NCBI RefSeq assembly: GCF_004118975.1
Contig: NZ_CP035376.1
Coordinates: 2,356,001-2,420,000, forward strand
DNA: 64,000 bases
From: Luteimonas sp. YGD11-2
GTDB lineage: Bacteria > Pseudomonadota > Gammaproteobacteria > Xanthomonadales > Xanthomonadaceae
Direction of reading: 5' to 3'
In this document: in pieces, positions 1 through 8,229 of the stretch
How the letters are laid out: each line of letters starts with the position of its first letter
Position numbering within the stretch: position 1 is the stretch's first letter
Translations under genes and position numbers: made by a program
The notes under the pieces: model-generated
The model's input: the letters and a program-made list of their open reading frames with translations, nothing else
Databases searched by the model: none
Told to the model about the DNA's origin: nothing

Positions 1-3000
1 CGACCGCACGGATAGGGAAGGTAAAGAGGGTCCACCAGCCCTGCGACCGTTACCGTCATCCAGCAGCCCGCTGCCGGCGGATTCGGTGGGAGGCCAGGCG
101 CTGTTGGATCGGGAACCGGAGGCGACAGCCGCGGGAGCACGTTGACGCCCACGTCCTTGACCGGCGCGGTGCCCCGGGTGTTGAGTGAAACGGACGCCGT
201 GCCCTCGGGCGGCGACGCTCCGTCCGGTGCGCCCCAACGGGCTGCCGACAGACCTGCGGCACCGCTCCGTGCGTTCAGGCCGAACAGCCAGTTCAGACCC
301 GCGGTCGCACAACCGGTCCCACCCGCGTTCGGCACGTAGGTCGGCATGAACACCACACCCGACGCGATTCGCGGATTACCCACGAAACGCTCTCCCGTGG
401 GGAGATCGACGTACCAGCCCCTCGACGCTAATGGCGTGGCCACCACGTCCAAGGAGCGATCGCTGGCAACCGTTTGCCCGACGAGATGGCTACGGGTCAG
501 CGTGGAGGTGGCTGGACCGTTGACGGGATCGTTGACGGCGTAGAGCGACTGCATGGACGTGTCGGTTGGGTCGCCATTGAAGGAGAAGCTCCCCGTGCCG
601 AAATACAGCATCACGCCGCCGCCCGGGCCGGTGGCCGCCGTCATTCCACCGGTGATTGGTTGTCTGTACACCACTCCCCCCTCGGTGTGCTCGCGCGTGG
701 TAAAGACGGGGGTTGTCAGGGTGCTGTTGGTCGTATCCAGCAGGTCGAACTTCCAGATGGCTCCCTTCTGGTCAGCGGCGTAGACCGTGTCGGCAAAGCC
801 ATCACGCACCCAGTCGCCGGGGGAGGCGCCCTTGCGATCCAGGACGACGATGTTGCCCAGCCCGTTGACCCCGGGGGGCGCGCCGGACTCCACTGCCTCG
901 ATCATCCGGACCGGCGAGGTACCGCTCAGATCCGCAATGAAGAGTACGGCCCGCCCATTCTTGCTGTTGTAGCCATTTCCGAAGATGGCGTACCACCTCA
1001 CGTTGGTCCCGATCTTGACCGGAACCACGACCGGGCGACCGAGCACGAAGCCGATGTTGTCCCGCACCGTTTGCGGCAGCGAGGTGTTGAGATCGCTGAT
1101 CTCCCACAGCCGGCTGGATGCGCCGAAACTACCGGGGCTGGAAACGTCGAGCGCGAATACGCTGCGGCCGCCCGCGCCCGAGGTGGCAACCAATGCAGTC
1201 CTCCAGTCCGAACTGGCGTTGCAGGAGGTGCCGCAGATGTCCGATACCGTGACCGGGCCATCCACGTAGTAGCGGTGGTCGAACTTCTGGTCGGCGCCGT
1301 TGGCCGGGTTGTAGGGGAAAAGCAGGTTCCCCATGTGTCCGAGCGCGGTCGTCGGTATATAGGCGAACTCCTGCCGCCCGCCATTCGAAGTCACGGTGCC
1401 GTCCGCACTCATCCCGCCGTTGAACGCATGCAGCATCCCGTCGTTGGCGCCCACGTACACCATGTAGCCGCGCGAGGACTTGTTCTGGAGATAGCTGGCG
1501 TAACTGGTGCCGATGGCACCGCCCAGGGACCGATAGCCGTAATCGTCCCTCGGCGAGCTCACCACGGGGTTTGAATTGACGATGTCACCCAGCAAAGTGG
1601 TGCGATCACGAAGGAATCCGCCATTCTGTTCTTCGAGGGTGACGTCGCCCATGAGGTACCTGACGGCGCTGCCCGCGTCCGCACCCAGCGCCGTCAGTTC
1701 CGTGTCGCTGCAGCGCGACATGCCCGGATAGAGCTCGTTCGACTTGGTGCACAGGTCGGAAAGATTCAGATTCCCGGCGTTGAACTGGTGAACCGTTGCA
1801 CCACGGCCGAAGTAGGTCTGGCTGGAACGGATGGCATGGCCGGGGAAGCGCGTGCTTGCCTCCCACGCGAACTGCTGGACGATGGCATTCGATCCGGTGC
1901 TCATCGACAGGCGCGTGGCGCTCAGCTTGCCGGACCAGTCGGTTCCTTCGTTGAGTGCTTCGTACTCGGGAGTCACGGACAGCGAGCCAGTGCCGACCCG
2001 GGCCCCGGTCAACGCCAAGGTGCCCGACGGCGAGGAACCCGCGGCCACCGTCAGCAGGATCCGCCGCATGGCCGCGGTGATTGCTGCCGGCGTGGTCGCA
2101 TTGATCATTTCGCCACGGCTGTTGAGGGTCGCATGCCACATCTCATCCACAGCGTTGGGATGCATGTCCTGAGGCGCCACCCAGCCGGGGTGGACGGTGA
2201 ACGGATCCGGCGAGACCACCCACGGCATCTCCGGATCGGGAAGGTACGTCACCCCGTACATCCGCCCCAATGTCCCCAGGGTAATGCCATAGAAATTCAT
2301 GTGGAGATTGCGCTGGCAATCCAGGCGGGGATCCGGCGAGGGGCCGGCACAGGCAGCTGGAACCGGCACGGCGTTCGCCTCGATATCCGGTCGCAGGCTC
2401 TGCGAGTAGTACGGCACCACGATATCGGCCATCGTGTTCGAAAAATTGTCGGCGAACGGCGGGCCCATGCCCCCGTCCGCGTTGTCATAATCGGTGGGGC
2501 TGTTACCTTCCTCGTTGATGTAGCCGTCGGTGAAGAGCATGCCCGCATTCCGCTGGCACGACAGCTGCACGGGCGCGTTCGAACCCGTCCGCTTGAACTG
2601 TTCGCCGAGGTGACGCACCGCACGTCGATTGGGCGTGGAACCACTGGCCCGCAACGCGTAGATGTCGTTGAACAGAGCCTGCCTCTGGGTCAGGTTGCTC
2701 ATGTCACGCATCGTGACATTGCTGCGATCATTGATGCGGAACCAGCCAACGCTCATGTTGTTGACCGCGACGAGGGAATTCGTCAAACCCGAGATCAATG
2801 CTTCCCGACGCGTACGGTAGAAGGTGAACCAGTTCGCGAAGTTCTGTATCGCAGCATCGTATTGAGCCGGGGAGGCATAGTTCTCCGGCCTGATCTCGTA
2901 GCGGTACAGGGTGGTGTTCGGCGGACCTCCGACCGGATTCACGATCTGCAGAGGGGTCGCGGTGTAGCCGGGCGAAGTCGAACTCGTCAGGTAGTAAGTG

Positions 3001-3758
3001 GCGGGGAAATAGCTGAACCCAACCAGGCAGTTCTGCGAAGCGGTGATGTCTTGAGTATGCGTGTTCCAACCTCCGCCCCTATGCAGATTGCCACAGTCAT
3101 TCCCACCCGAAAACCGCGTCCCTGCGGGAATGAGCATGTCCTGGCGTACAGTGAAGCGCCAGTCACCGTCGTCTCTCTCCAGGTCCTGTGTGAGGTCGAT
3201 CGTATGGTTCAGCTTGTTATTGCTACCGGCGGGGCGAGGATCCACCGGCGCATTGGTGGGATCGACTACCAAGTAGTCGCTGCCGTCGGCCCGCTTCCAA
3301 GGTACGTAATTGACTGCTGGATTGAAGTACGCCGGATTGAATTCGTGCGAACGGGCAAACCCGAAGTTGGGGACGGGAGGGATGCGATTCTGCTGGTTGT
3401 TCCTGCCGGGGTAGGCAAACACCATCAGGAAGTTTGTGGTGTTATTGAGGCCTTCCCCATAACCGAAGGCCGTCCCGTTCGCACGATAGAAGCGGCGCTG
3501 ACCGCCACTGGTTTCCCGTGCCCACGTAAACGTTCCGTCCCGCGTGTTGTTGAGCGTCTCCCAATTCATCGAACCCGAATCGTCGAGCGCCATGATGAAG
3601 GACGGCGGGATCTGCACCTGGGTGTTCATCGGCGCCTGCGCCAGGGCCGCACCAGGGCGTGCCTGCGCGCCGAACACCGAATGCATCAGCCAGCCACCTC
3701 CGCCGAGCGCGGCCATCAATCCCGCGACTGCCAAGGTCTTTGCCGGAAGCCTCATCAT
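1..3758 (-). CDS. pilY1: Type IV pilus tip adhesin/assembly protein PilY1 (3' end cut by window edge)
   Basis: PilY1 sits at the pilus tip, promotes pilus extension and links surface contact to signalling. The open frame starts at ATG 3758 (a second ATG follows directly) and runs to base 1, about 1,252 residues, ending in LPYPCGR, which is close to the usual PilY1 C-terminus, so only a few residues are missing. The N-terminal half is a von Willebrand A-like domain with a MIDAS start DDSGSM at residues 59-64. The C-terminal half is the PilY1 beta-propeller. The calcium-loop position reads DWVRDGFAD (residues 982-990), with Val where the third ligand is normally Asp or Asn. It is the last gene of fimT-pilV-pilW-pilX-pilY1, 7 bp after pilX; pilE would be expected beyond the left edge. 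A hydrophobic N-terminal stretch (residues 8-24) is consistent with export. Confidence 0.93.
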   Translation of the reverse strand, partial: MMRLPAKTLAVAGLMAALGGGGWLMHSVFGAQARPGAALAQAPMNTQVQIPPSFIMALDDSGSMNWETLNNTRDGTFTWARETSGGQRRFYRANGTAFGYGEGLNNTTNFLMVFAYPGRNNQQNRIPPVPNFGFARSHEFNPAYFNPAVNYVPWKRADGSDYLVVDPTNAPVDPRPAGSNNKLNHTIDLTQDLERDDGDWRFTVRQDMLIPAGTRFSGGNDCGNLHRGGGWNTHTQDITASQNCLVGFSYFPATYYLTSSTSPGYTATPLQIVNPVGGPPNTTLYRYEIRPENYASPAQYDAAIQNFANWFTFYRTRREALISGLTNSLVAVNNMSVGWFRINDRSNVTMRDMSNLTQRQALFNDIYALRASGSTPNRRAVRHLGEQFKRTGSNAPVQLSCQRNAGMLFTDGYINEEGNSPTDYDNADGGMGPPFADNFSNTMADIVVPYYSQSLRPDIEANAVPVPAACAGPSPDPRLDCQRNLHMNFYGITLGTLGRMYGVTYLPDPEMPWVVSPDPFTVHPGWVAPQDMHPNAVDEMWHATLNSRGEMINATTPAAITAAMRRILLTVAAGSSPSGTLALTGARVGTGSLSVTPEYEALNEGTDWSGKLSATRLSMSTGSNAIVQQFAWEASTRFPGHAIRSSQTYFGRGATVHQFNAGNLNLSDLCTKSNELYPGMSRCSDTELTALGADAGSAVRYLMGDVTLEEQNGGFLRDRTTLLGDIVNSNPVVSSPRDDYGYRSLGGAIGTSYASYLQNKSSRGYMVYVGANDGMLHAFNGGMSADGTVTSNGGRQEFAYIPTTALGHMGNLLFPYNPANGADQKFDHRYYVDGPVTVSDICGTSCNASSDWRTALVATSGAGGRSVFALDVSSPGSFGASSRLWEISDLNTSLPQTVRDNIGFVLGRPVVVPVKIGTNVRWYAIFGNGYNSKNGRAVLFIADLSGTSPVRMIEAVESGAPPGVNGLGNIVVLDRKGASPGDWVRDGFADTVYAADQKGAIWKFDLLDTTNSTLTTPVFTTREHTEGGVVYRQPITGGMTAATGPGGGVMLYFGTGSFSFNGDPTDTSMQSLYAVNDPVNGPATSTLTRSHLVGQTVASDRSLDVVATPLASRGWYVDLPTGERFVGNPRIASGVVFMPTYVPNAGGTGCATAGLNWLFGLNARSGAAGLSAARWGAPDGASPPEGTASVSLNTRGTAPVKDVGVNVLPRLSPPVPDPTAPGLPPNPPAAGCWMTVTVAGLVDPLYLPYPCG

Positions 3759-3765
3759 CCTATCC

Positions 3766-4305
3766 TCAGAGCTTGAACACGGTGTCGAGCGCAGCAGCGG
3801 TCGTTGGCGCGGGCGCGCCGGTCTGGTTCGGCAGGTCGGTTTCGTACCCGCTGATCTGGTACATCATGATTGGACTGCTTTCGCCGAGTGGACCCACGCC
3901 CATGGCGATGGTGCTTTCGCCGACCACACACTCGTCGATCTTGCGTACGTTGACGACCGGCGCCTCCGCGAGGGTTCTGGCGCCCACCCACACACCGGAG
4001 TCGTGGCCGTCATCGCAGCGATATGAAATCGTCACGGCGGAAAGTCTGTCGGTGCAGCTGTGCGGCCTGCGGTTCTCGAGATCCTCGATGTTGCATTCCA
4101 CGTTCCGTACAAGACCTTCCACGCGCTGGAAGGCCTGGTTCACGGCGTTGTAGTTCGCGGCCATCCGCTCCTGCATGCCCGCAACCTGCATCGCCACCAG
4201 GCCGATCAGCGCCAGCAGGATGAGCATGATCAGTGCGATGTAGAGCACCGCGCCCCGCTGTTGCCGGAGGGAGGGTGGACGGCGCGACAGAGTCGATCTG
4301 GACAT
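3766..4305 (-). CDS. pilX: Type IV pilus minor pilin PilX
   Basis: A 179-residue minor pilin that helps prime pilus assembly together with PilV, PilW and PilY1. The N-terminus has a short basic leader, then RGAVLYIALIMLILLALIG, a long hydrophobic helix of the PilX N-terminal type rather than a classic FTLxE leader. A polar globular region follows with several Cys that could form disulfides. ATG 4305 lies 2 bp after the pilW stop, so the genes are co-transcribed and probably coupled. Family assignment rests on the N-terminal domain and gene order; the C-terminal part is poorly conserved in this family. Confidence 0.9.
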   Translation of the reverse strand: MSRSTLSRRPPSLRQQRGAVLYIALIMLILLALIGLVAMQVAGMQERMAANYNAVNQAFQRVEGLVRNVECNIEDLENRRPHSCTDRLSAVTISYRCDDGHDSGVWVGARTLAEAPVVNVRKIDECVVGESTIAMGVGPLGESSPIMMYQISGYETDLPNQTGAPAPTTAAALDTVFKL

Positions 4306-4307
4306 GG

Positions 4308-5495
4308 TCAGTTACCGAAAAGTCGGTTGCGTAGCGCGATGGTGGTTTCGTAGCTCGCGCGGAAGCGGCCGTCGCTGGTGGCCGGCGGCGCGAAAATGGT
4401 TCCCAGCACCCGCGGGTGACTGGAGGCGTCGGCGATCTCCGGCGCGGCGGCGCGCTGTGGGCTCCGCATCAGCAGGCCGACCTGGACGAGGCCGACGCGA
4501 CGCCATTCGTTGGCGCGCGCCGCATCGTTGCCGGCACTGGCAAGCAGCGTGGTGGCCGTGTTCTGGGTGGTGATGTTGCCGACCGGCGGGGTCGTCGCAC
4601 CGAGCTGGGGGGTGGCGTCCTGCCCGAATAGGAGCTGCAGGCTTTCCACTCCTTCGACGAGTTCCTCGGGCGTTCCATACCCGCCCGTCGAGTTCGCACG
4701 TGCACGATGGAGCGCCGGTTCCCCGACGGCGTTGAGCCCGACGTAATAGACGATCGAGTTGGCGCGGTACAGCAGCGTCTGCCCGGACGGATGGGCGGTA
4801 TAGCGCCCGACGAGAGCCGTCGTCGGCGAAACGAGCGCGCTGCTTACGCTGACCTGGCCACTGCTGCCGGTGCCGGGAAAGACGGACGCATGCGAGCAGT
4901 CGGCTACGCCGTACAGGGTCGGCGCGGTCACCCCCTCCTCGGTCAGCCCCAGCCAACCGGCGGCGGGGAAGTTCAGTACCTCCGCACCCGCGCTGCCGGT
5001 GATCCCGGTGACAGGGGTGCCACGGCCACCGAAGTAGCGCAGGACCAGCACGTCGCTGCCGGCAACCGGCGCCAGATCCGAAATCGCTGTCGGAAGGGCG
5101 GGATTCCACCCACTGCTGGCACCCCCTATCGTGACCGTCTGTCCCGGCGCCGTGCCCGTGGCCTCGTAGCCCTGCACCGAGACCGAGAAGTTCAGAGGGT
5201 GGGTCAGGGCAAGGCCGGTGCCCAGGTGGACCTGCAATCCCTCCGTCGGGTCCTTCACCCAGTGCGCCTGGTCGTTGACGCAACCGAAATGCCCGCCGAG
5301 GCGGATGTCGCGTTGCAGGAAATCGAGCGCGAAGCGACCGTTTTCCTGCACGCGCGACATGCCCTCGGAAAGCTGGTAGGCGGTGCGCGACGCACTGAAG
5401 ACCTGCACGAGCCCGAGCACGAGCAGGCTGCCGATCAGCAGCGCGATCAGCAACTCGATCAGCGATACACCCTTGGCTGCATAGGTTCGCGTCAC
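4308..5495 (-). CDS. pilW: Type IV pilus minor pilin PilW
   Basis: A minor pilin of about 395 residues. The chosen start is GTG 5495, which overlaps the pilV stop as GTGA and gives the leader VTRTYAAKG, cleaved before VSLIELLIALLIG. The Glu at mature position 5 needed for pilin assembly is present (residue 14). The open frame continues upstream to 5747, but that part is the shadow of pilV. A Cys-containing globular domain follows the helix. It belongs to the fimT-pilV-pilW-pilX-pilY1 operon. Confidence 0.92.
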   Translation of the reverse strand: MTRTYAAKGVSLIELLIALLIGSLLVLGLVQVFSASRTAYQLSEGMSRVQENGRFALDFLQRDIRLGGHFGCVNDQAHWVKDPTEGLQVHLGTGLALTHPLNFSVSVQGYEATGTAPGQTVTIGGASSGWNPALPTAISDLAPVAGSDVLVLRYFGGRGTPVTGITGSAGAEVLNFPAAGWLGLTEEGVTAPTLYGVADCSHASVFPGTGSSGQVSVSSALVSPTTALVGRYTAHPSGQTLLYRANSIVYYVGLNAVGEPALHRARANSTGGYGTPEELVEGVESLQLLFGQDATPQLGATTPPVGNITTQNTATTLLASAGNDAARANEWRRVGLVQVGLLMRSPQRAAAPEIADASSHPRVLGTIFAPPATSDGRFRASYETTIALRNRLFGN

Positions 5496-5974
5496 AGTAC
5501 GGTCCCCACCTGGAAGGTCGTGGTGGACGGGCCCAGCTCGAGCCGCTCGCCCCAGCTCAACGTCACCACCACGTCCCGGTTGTTGTAGGTCACGGTTGCC
5601 CGTGCCTGGTCCCCCAGCGCCGCGAACACCTGGCATTGCCAGCGCGCGACGTTCTGTTCGATGGTCACCGTGCCCACGGCACGGCCGCAGGTCCTCGAGG
5701 TCACCTCTCCCGGCTCGAAACTGGCCCCTGCCGGGCCTGCGTACCACGCCGCGGCGTAGTGGTTGGAACGCATCTGGTCGAGCAGGTCGTAAGCCAGGTT
5801 GGTGGCCTGCGTCCGGTAGTTCGCACTCTGGGTGTAGCGCAGGTTCAAGGTCTGCAGCAGCGCGAACCCGAGCAGCCCCAGGGCCAGGATCACCAAGGCG
5901 ATGAGGACCTCGAGGAGGCTGAAACCACCGGCATGGCGATGGTTCGCGCGGCGGACGATGCCGTACCGGTTCAT
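5492..5974 (-). CDS. pilV: Type IV pilus modification/minor pilin PilV
   Basis: A 160-residue minor pilin. The start at ATG 5974 overlaps the fimT stop (ATGA) and gives a 17-residue leader ending Gly-Gly, followed by FSLLEVLIALVILALGLLG, a textbook prepilin peptidase site with Glu at mature position 5. The longer open frame to 6274 overlaps fimT and has no pilin character upstream of this start. The gene is translationally coupled to fimT before it and to pilW after it. Confidence 0.92.
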   Translation of the reverse strand: MNRYGIVRRANHRHAGGFSLLEVLIALVILALGLLGFALLQTLNLRYTQSANYRTQATNLAYDLLDQMRSNHYAAAWYAGPAGASFEPGEVTSRTCGRAVGTVTIEQNVARWQCQVFAALGDQARATVTYNNRDVVVTLSWGERLELGPSTTTFQVGTVL

Positions 5975-6504
5975 GCGCAGTTCTCCTTGGTCACGCGCGG
6001 CGTCCCCGATGGGCCCAGTACGAGCTTGCGCACCAGCAACTGCCCTGTGCTGCAGGACGTCGGCTTGAACTCGATGGTCCGTTCGCTGGCATCGTCGTTG
6101 CGCAGGCGACCGCGCTGGTCGAAGCGGATGGTTTTCGCCTGCGGGTTGCCCGCGGGGGAGGTGCCGGTGAATGACAGCTTCGAATTGGCCTGGGAGAAAC
6201 GGACCACGCGCTCGCCGGAGTCCAGTTGCCCGTCGCCATCGGTGTCGATCCAGACCAGCCAGCCGTCCGACCATTCACCATCACAAGCTGTCCCGGCGCG
6301 GCTTGTGCAGATCGCCGCGCCGTTCGGGTTGCGCATGGCCTCGGAGCGCGCGAGGGAGATGCTCGCCTGCAGCTCGTTGGTGGCGGTGGCCACGCGGTTC
6401 GAGCGCATGGTCGACTCGAAGCTCGGAAACGCGATGGCGGCGAGGATCGCCACGATGGCCACGGTGACCATCAGCTCCACCAGCGTGAAACCCCTGTTGC
6501 GCAT
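5971..6504 (-). CDS. fimT: Type IV pilus minor pilin FimT (GspH family)
   Basis: A 177-residue GspH/FimT-type pseudopilin and first gene of the minor-pilin operon. ATG 6504 gives MRNRG followed by FTLVELMVTVAIVAILA, the prepilin peptidase site with Glu at mature position 5. The motif WIDTDGDGQLD in the middle is typical of GspH/FimT domains. The open frame extends to 6567 but the pilin leader fixes the start. FimT homologs in related bacteria bind DNA during natural transformation, so a competence role is possible but not shown here. Confidence 0.92.
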   Translation of the reverse strand: MRNRGFTLVELMVTVAIVAILAAIAFPSFESTMRSNRVATATNELQASISLARSEAMRNPNGAAICTSRAGTACDGEWSDGWLVWIDTDGDGQLDSGERVVRFSQANSKLSFTGTSPAGNPQAKTIRFDQRGRLRNDDASERTIEFKPTSCSTGQLLVRKLVLGPSGTPRVTKENCA

Positions 6505-6680
6505 TGCGCGCTCCCCTTGCCCGCATGGGGCCCCGGGGTAGCCTAGCCGTCCGACTGGCCGCCGCAAGTCGGGTGGGGACGAGCGGTCGGAATGGGGGGA
6601 TGGGCGTCCGGGAGCAGCTGTCCGAGGCAGCCTGTTGGCTCACGCACGCATCGGCCCGTCACTGCCTCCCGATGCCTGCC

Positions 6681-6723
6681 CTCACCCGCCCCTTCGGGGC
6701 ACCCTCTCCCGCGCGCGGGAGAG
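6681..6723. repeat. Intergenic palindromic repeat (CCCTC/GGGGC/CTCTCCC type)
   Basis: Two adjacent hairpins are visible: GCCCC-TTC-GGGGC at 6688-6700 and a perfect 20-bp palindrome with CTCTCCCGCG arms at 6704-6723. The same motif set occurs in reverse orientation at 56152-56252. Similar elements are common between genes in xanthomonads. Here it lies 13 bp beyond the ppnN stop and may end or stabilise that transcript. Confidence 0.7.
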
Positions 6724-6735
6724 GAGTTCAAGGCG

Positions 6736-8118
6736 TCAGACCACCACCTCGTAACACGGCCGGTACTGCCCGGAGATCTTCATCCGGCGCTGCGCGACGA
6801 AGGCCTGCAGAAGCGCGTCGAGTGCCTGCATGAAGTCCGGGTCGCCGTGGATCTGGAACGGACCGAACTCCTCCACCCGGCGCATGCCGTCTTCCTTGAC
6901 GTTGCCGGCCACGATGCCCGAGAACGCGCGACGCAGGTCGGCGGCGAGTTCGTGCGGCTTGCGGCCGCGGTGCAGGTTCAAGGACGCCATCGCCTCGTGC
7001 GTGGGCACGAACGGCTGCTGGAATTCCAGCGGAATCGTCATCGACCAGTTGAAGTAGAACGAGTCCTTCTGCTCGATGCGGTGTGAGCGCACGCGCTTGA
7101 TGCCTGCGGCCATGCGGCGCGCAACGCGCGCGGGATCGGCCACGATGATCTCGTAGCGCGAGGTGGCCGCTTCGCCGAGCGTGAGGCGCAGGAACTGGTC
7201 GATCTGCTCGAAGTACGGCGCCGACGCCGTGGGCCCGGTGAGGATCAGCGGGAACGGCACTTCGGCGTTCTCCTCGCGCATCAGCAGCCCGAGGAGATAG
7301 AGGATCTCCTCGGCGGTGCCCACGCCACCGGGGAACACGATGATGCCGTGGCCAAGCCGGACGAACGACTCGAGGCGCTTCTCGATGTCCGGCATGATCA
7401 CCAGGTGGTTCACGATCGGGTTGGGCGACTCCGCGGCGATGATGCCCGGCTCGGTGATGCCGATATAGCGTGACTCGGTGCGGCGCTGCTTGGCATGCGC
7501 CACGTTGGCGCCCTTCATCGGCGCCTTCATCGCGCCGGGGCCGCAGCCGGTGCAGATGTCCATGCCGCGCAGGCCCAGCTCGTAGCCGACCAGCTTGGCG
7601 TACTCGTATTCGTCGCGGTTGATCGAGTGGCCGCCCCAGCACACCACCAGGTTGGGGTCTGCCGGTTGCAGCAGGCGTGCGTTGCGCAGCAAGCCGAAGA
7701 TCTCGTTGGTGATGCCTTCCGAATCCTGCTGCTCCACGGCGCAGTCATCGAACTCGATGGCGCGGTAGGCCAGGTCGCGCACCACCGCGAACAGCAGCTC
7801 GGCCACGCCGCGGATGACCTCGCCATCGACGAACGCCATCGCGGGTGCGTCGATGAGCTCGATGCGTACCCCGCGATCCTGCTGCAGGACCTGGATGTCG
7901 AAGCCCGGGTACAGCTCCTGCGCGGCGCGCGGATCGTCGCTTGCGCTGCCGCTGGTCAGCACCGCCAGCGCGCAGCGGCGCAACAGGTCATGCAGGCCGC
8001 CGCTGGAGGCGTCCTTCAACCGCGCGACCTCCTCGCGCGACAGCACGTCCAGGCTGCCGCTGGGGTAGATCCGCGCACTCACCACCGGCATCGTCGATGC
8101 CTCGATCCGCTGTTCCAT
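6736..8118 (-). CDS. ppnN: Pyrimidine/purine nucleotide 5'-monophosphate nucleosidase PpnN (LOG family)
   Basis: PpnN (YgdH) splits nucleoside 5'-monophosphates into base and ribose 5-phosphate and in E. coli is controlled by (p)ppGpp. The protein is 460 residues, close to the 454 of E. coli. It has an N-terminal PpnN-specific domain, a central Rossmann-like LOG domain with the nucleotide-binding signature FPGGVGTAEE, the upstream CTGCGPGAMKAPMKGA loop, and a PpnN-specific C-terminal domain. It stands alone, between the pilus operon and the TonB receptor, with a palindromic repeat just downstream. Confidence 0.93.
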   Translation of the reverse strand: MEQRIEASTMPVVSARIYPSGSLDVLSREEVARLKDASSGGLHDLLRRCALAVLTSGSASDDPRAAQELYPGFDIQVLQQDRGVRIELIDAPAMAFVDGEVIRGVAELLFAVVRDLAYRAIEFDDCAVEQQDSEGITNEIFGLLRNARLLQPADPNLVVCWGGHSINRDEYEYAKLVGYELGLRGMDICTGCGPGAMKAPMKGANVAHAKQRRTESRYIGITEPGIIAAESPNPIVNHLVIMPDIEKRLESFVRLGHGIIVFPGGVGTAEEILYLLGLLMREENAEVPFPLILTGPTASAPYFEQIDQFLRLTLGEAATSRYEIIVADPARVARRMAAGIKRVRSHRIEQKDSFYFNWSMTIPLEFQQPFVPTHEAMASLNLHRGRKPHELAADLRRAFSGIVAGNVKEDGMRRVEEFGPFQIHGDPDFMQALDALLQAFVAQRRMKISGQYRPCYEVVV

Positions 8119-8181
8119 CTGTCTCTTCTTCTATCTGTCGTCCGAGCCGGCGAACTGTAGCGCAGCCGTCCGGCCAAAAGG

Positions 8182-8206
8182 AAACGGCCGGGCAAGCCCG
8201 GCCGTT
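8182..8206 (-). terminator. Rho-independent terminator of the TonB receptor gene
   Basis: A perfect 11-bp inverted repeat (AACGGCCGGGC, 2-nt spacer, GCCCGGCCGTT) lies 24 bp after the receptor stop at 8230. On the minus strand it is followed by a T-rich run (TTTCCTTTT). Confidence 0.85.
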
Positions 8207-8229
8207 CCGTGGTGCGGTCCAGCAGTGGA

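Noticed and set aside
1788..3776. A 662-codon plus-strand open frame opposite pilY1
   Set aside because: No recognisable motif; pilY1 on the other strand has MIDAS, propeller and C-terminal signature.
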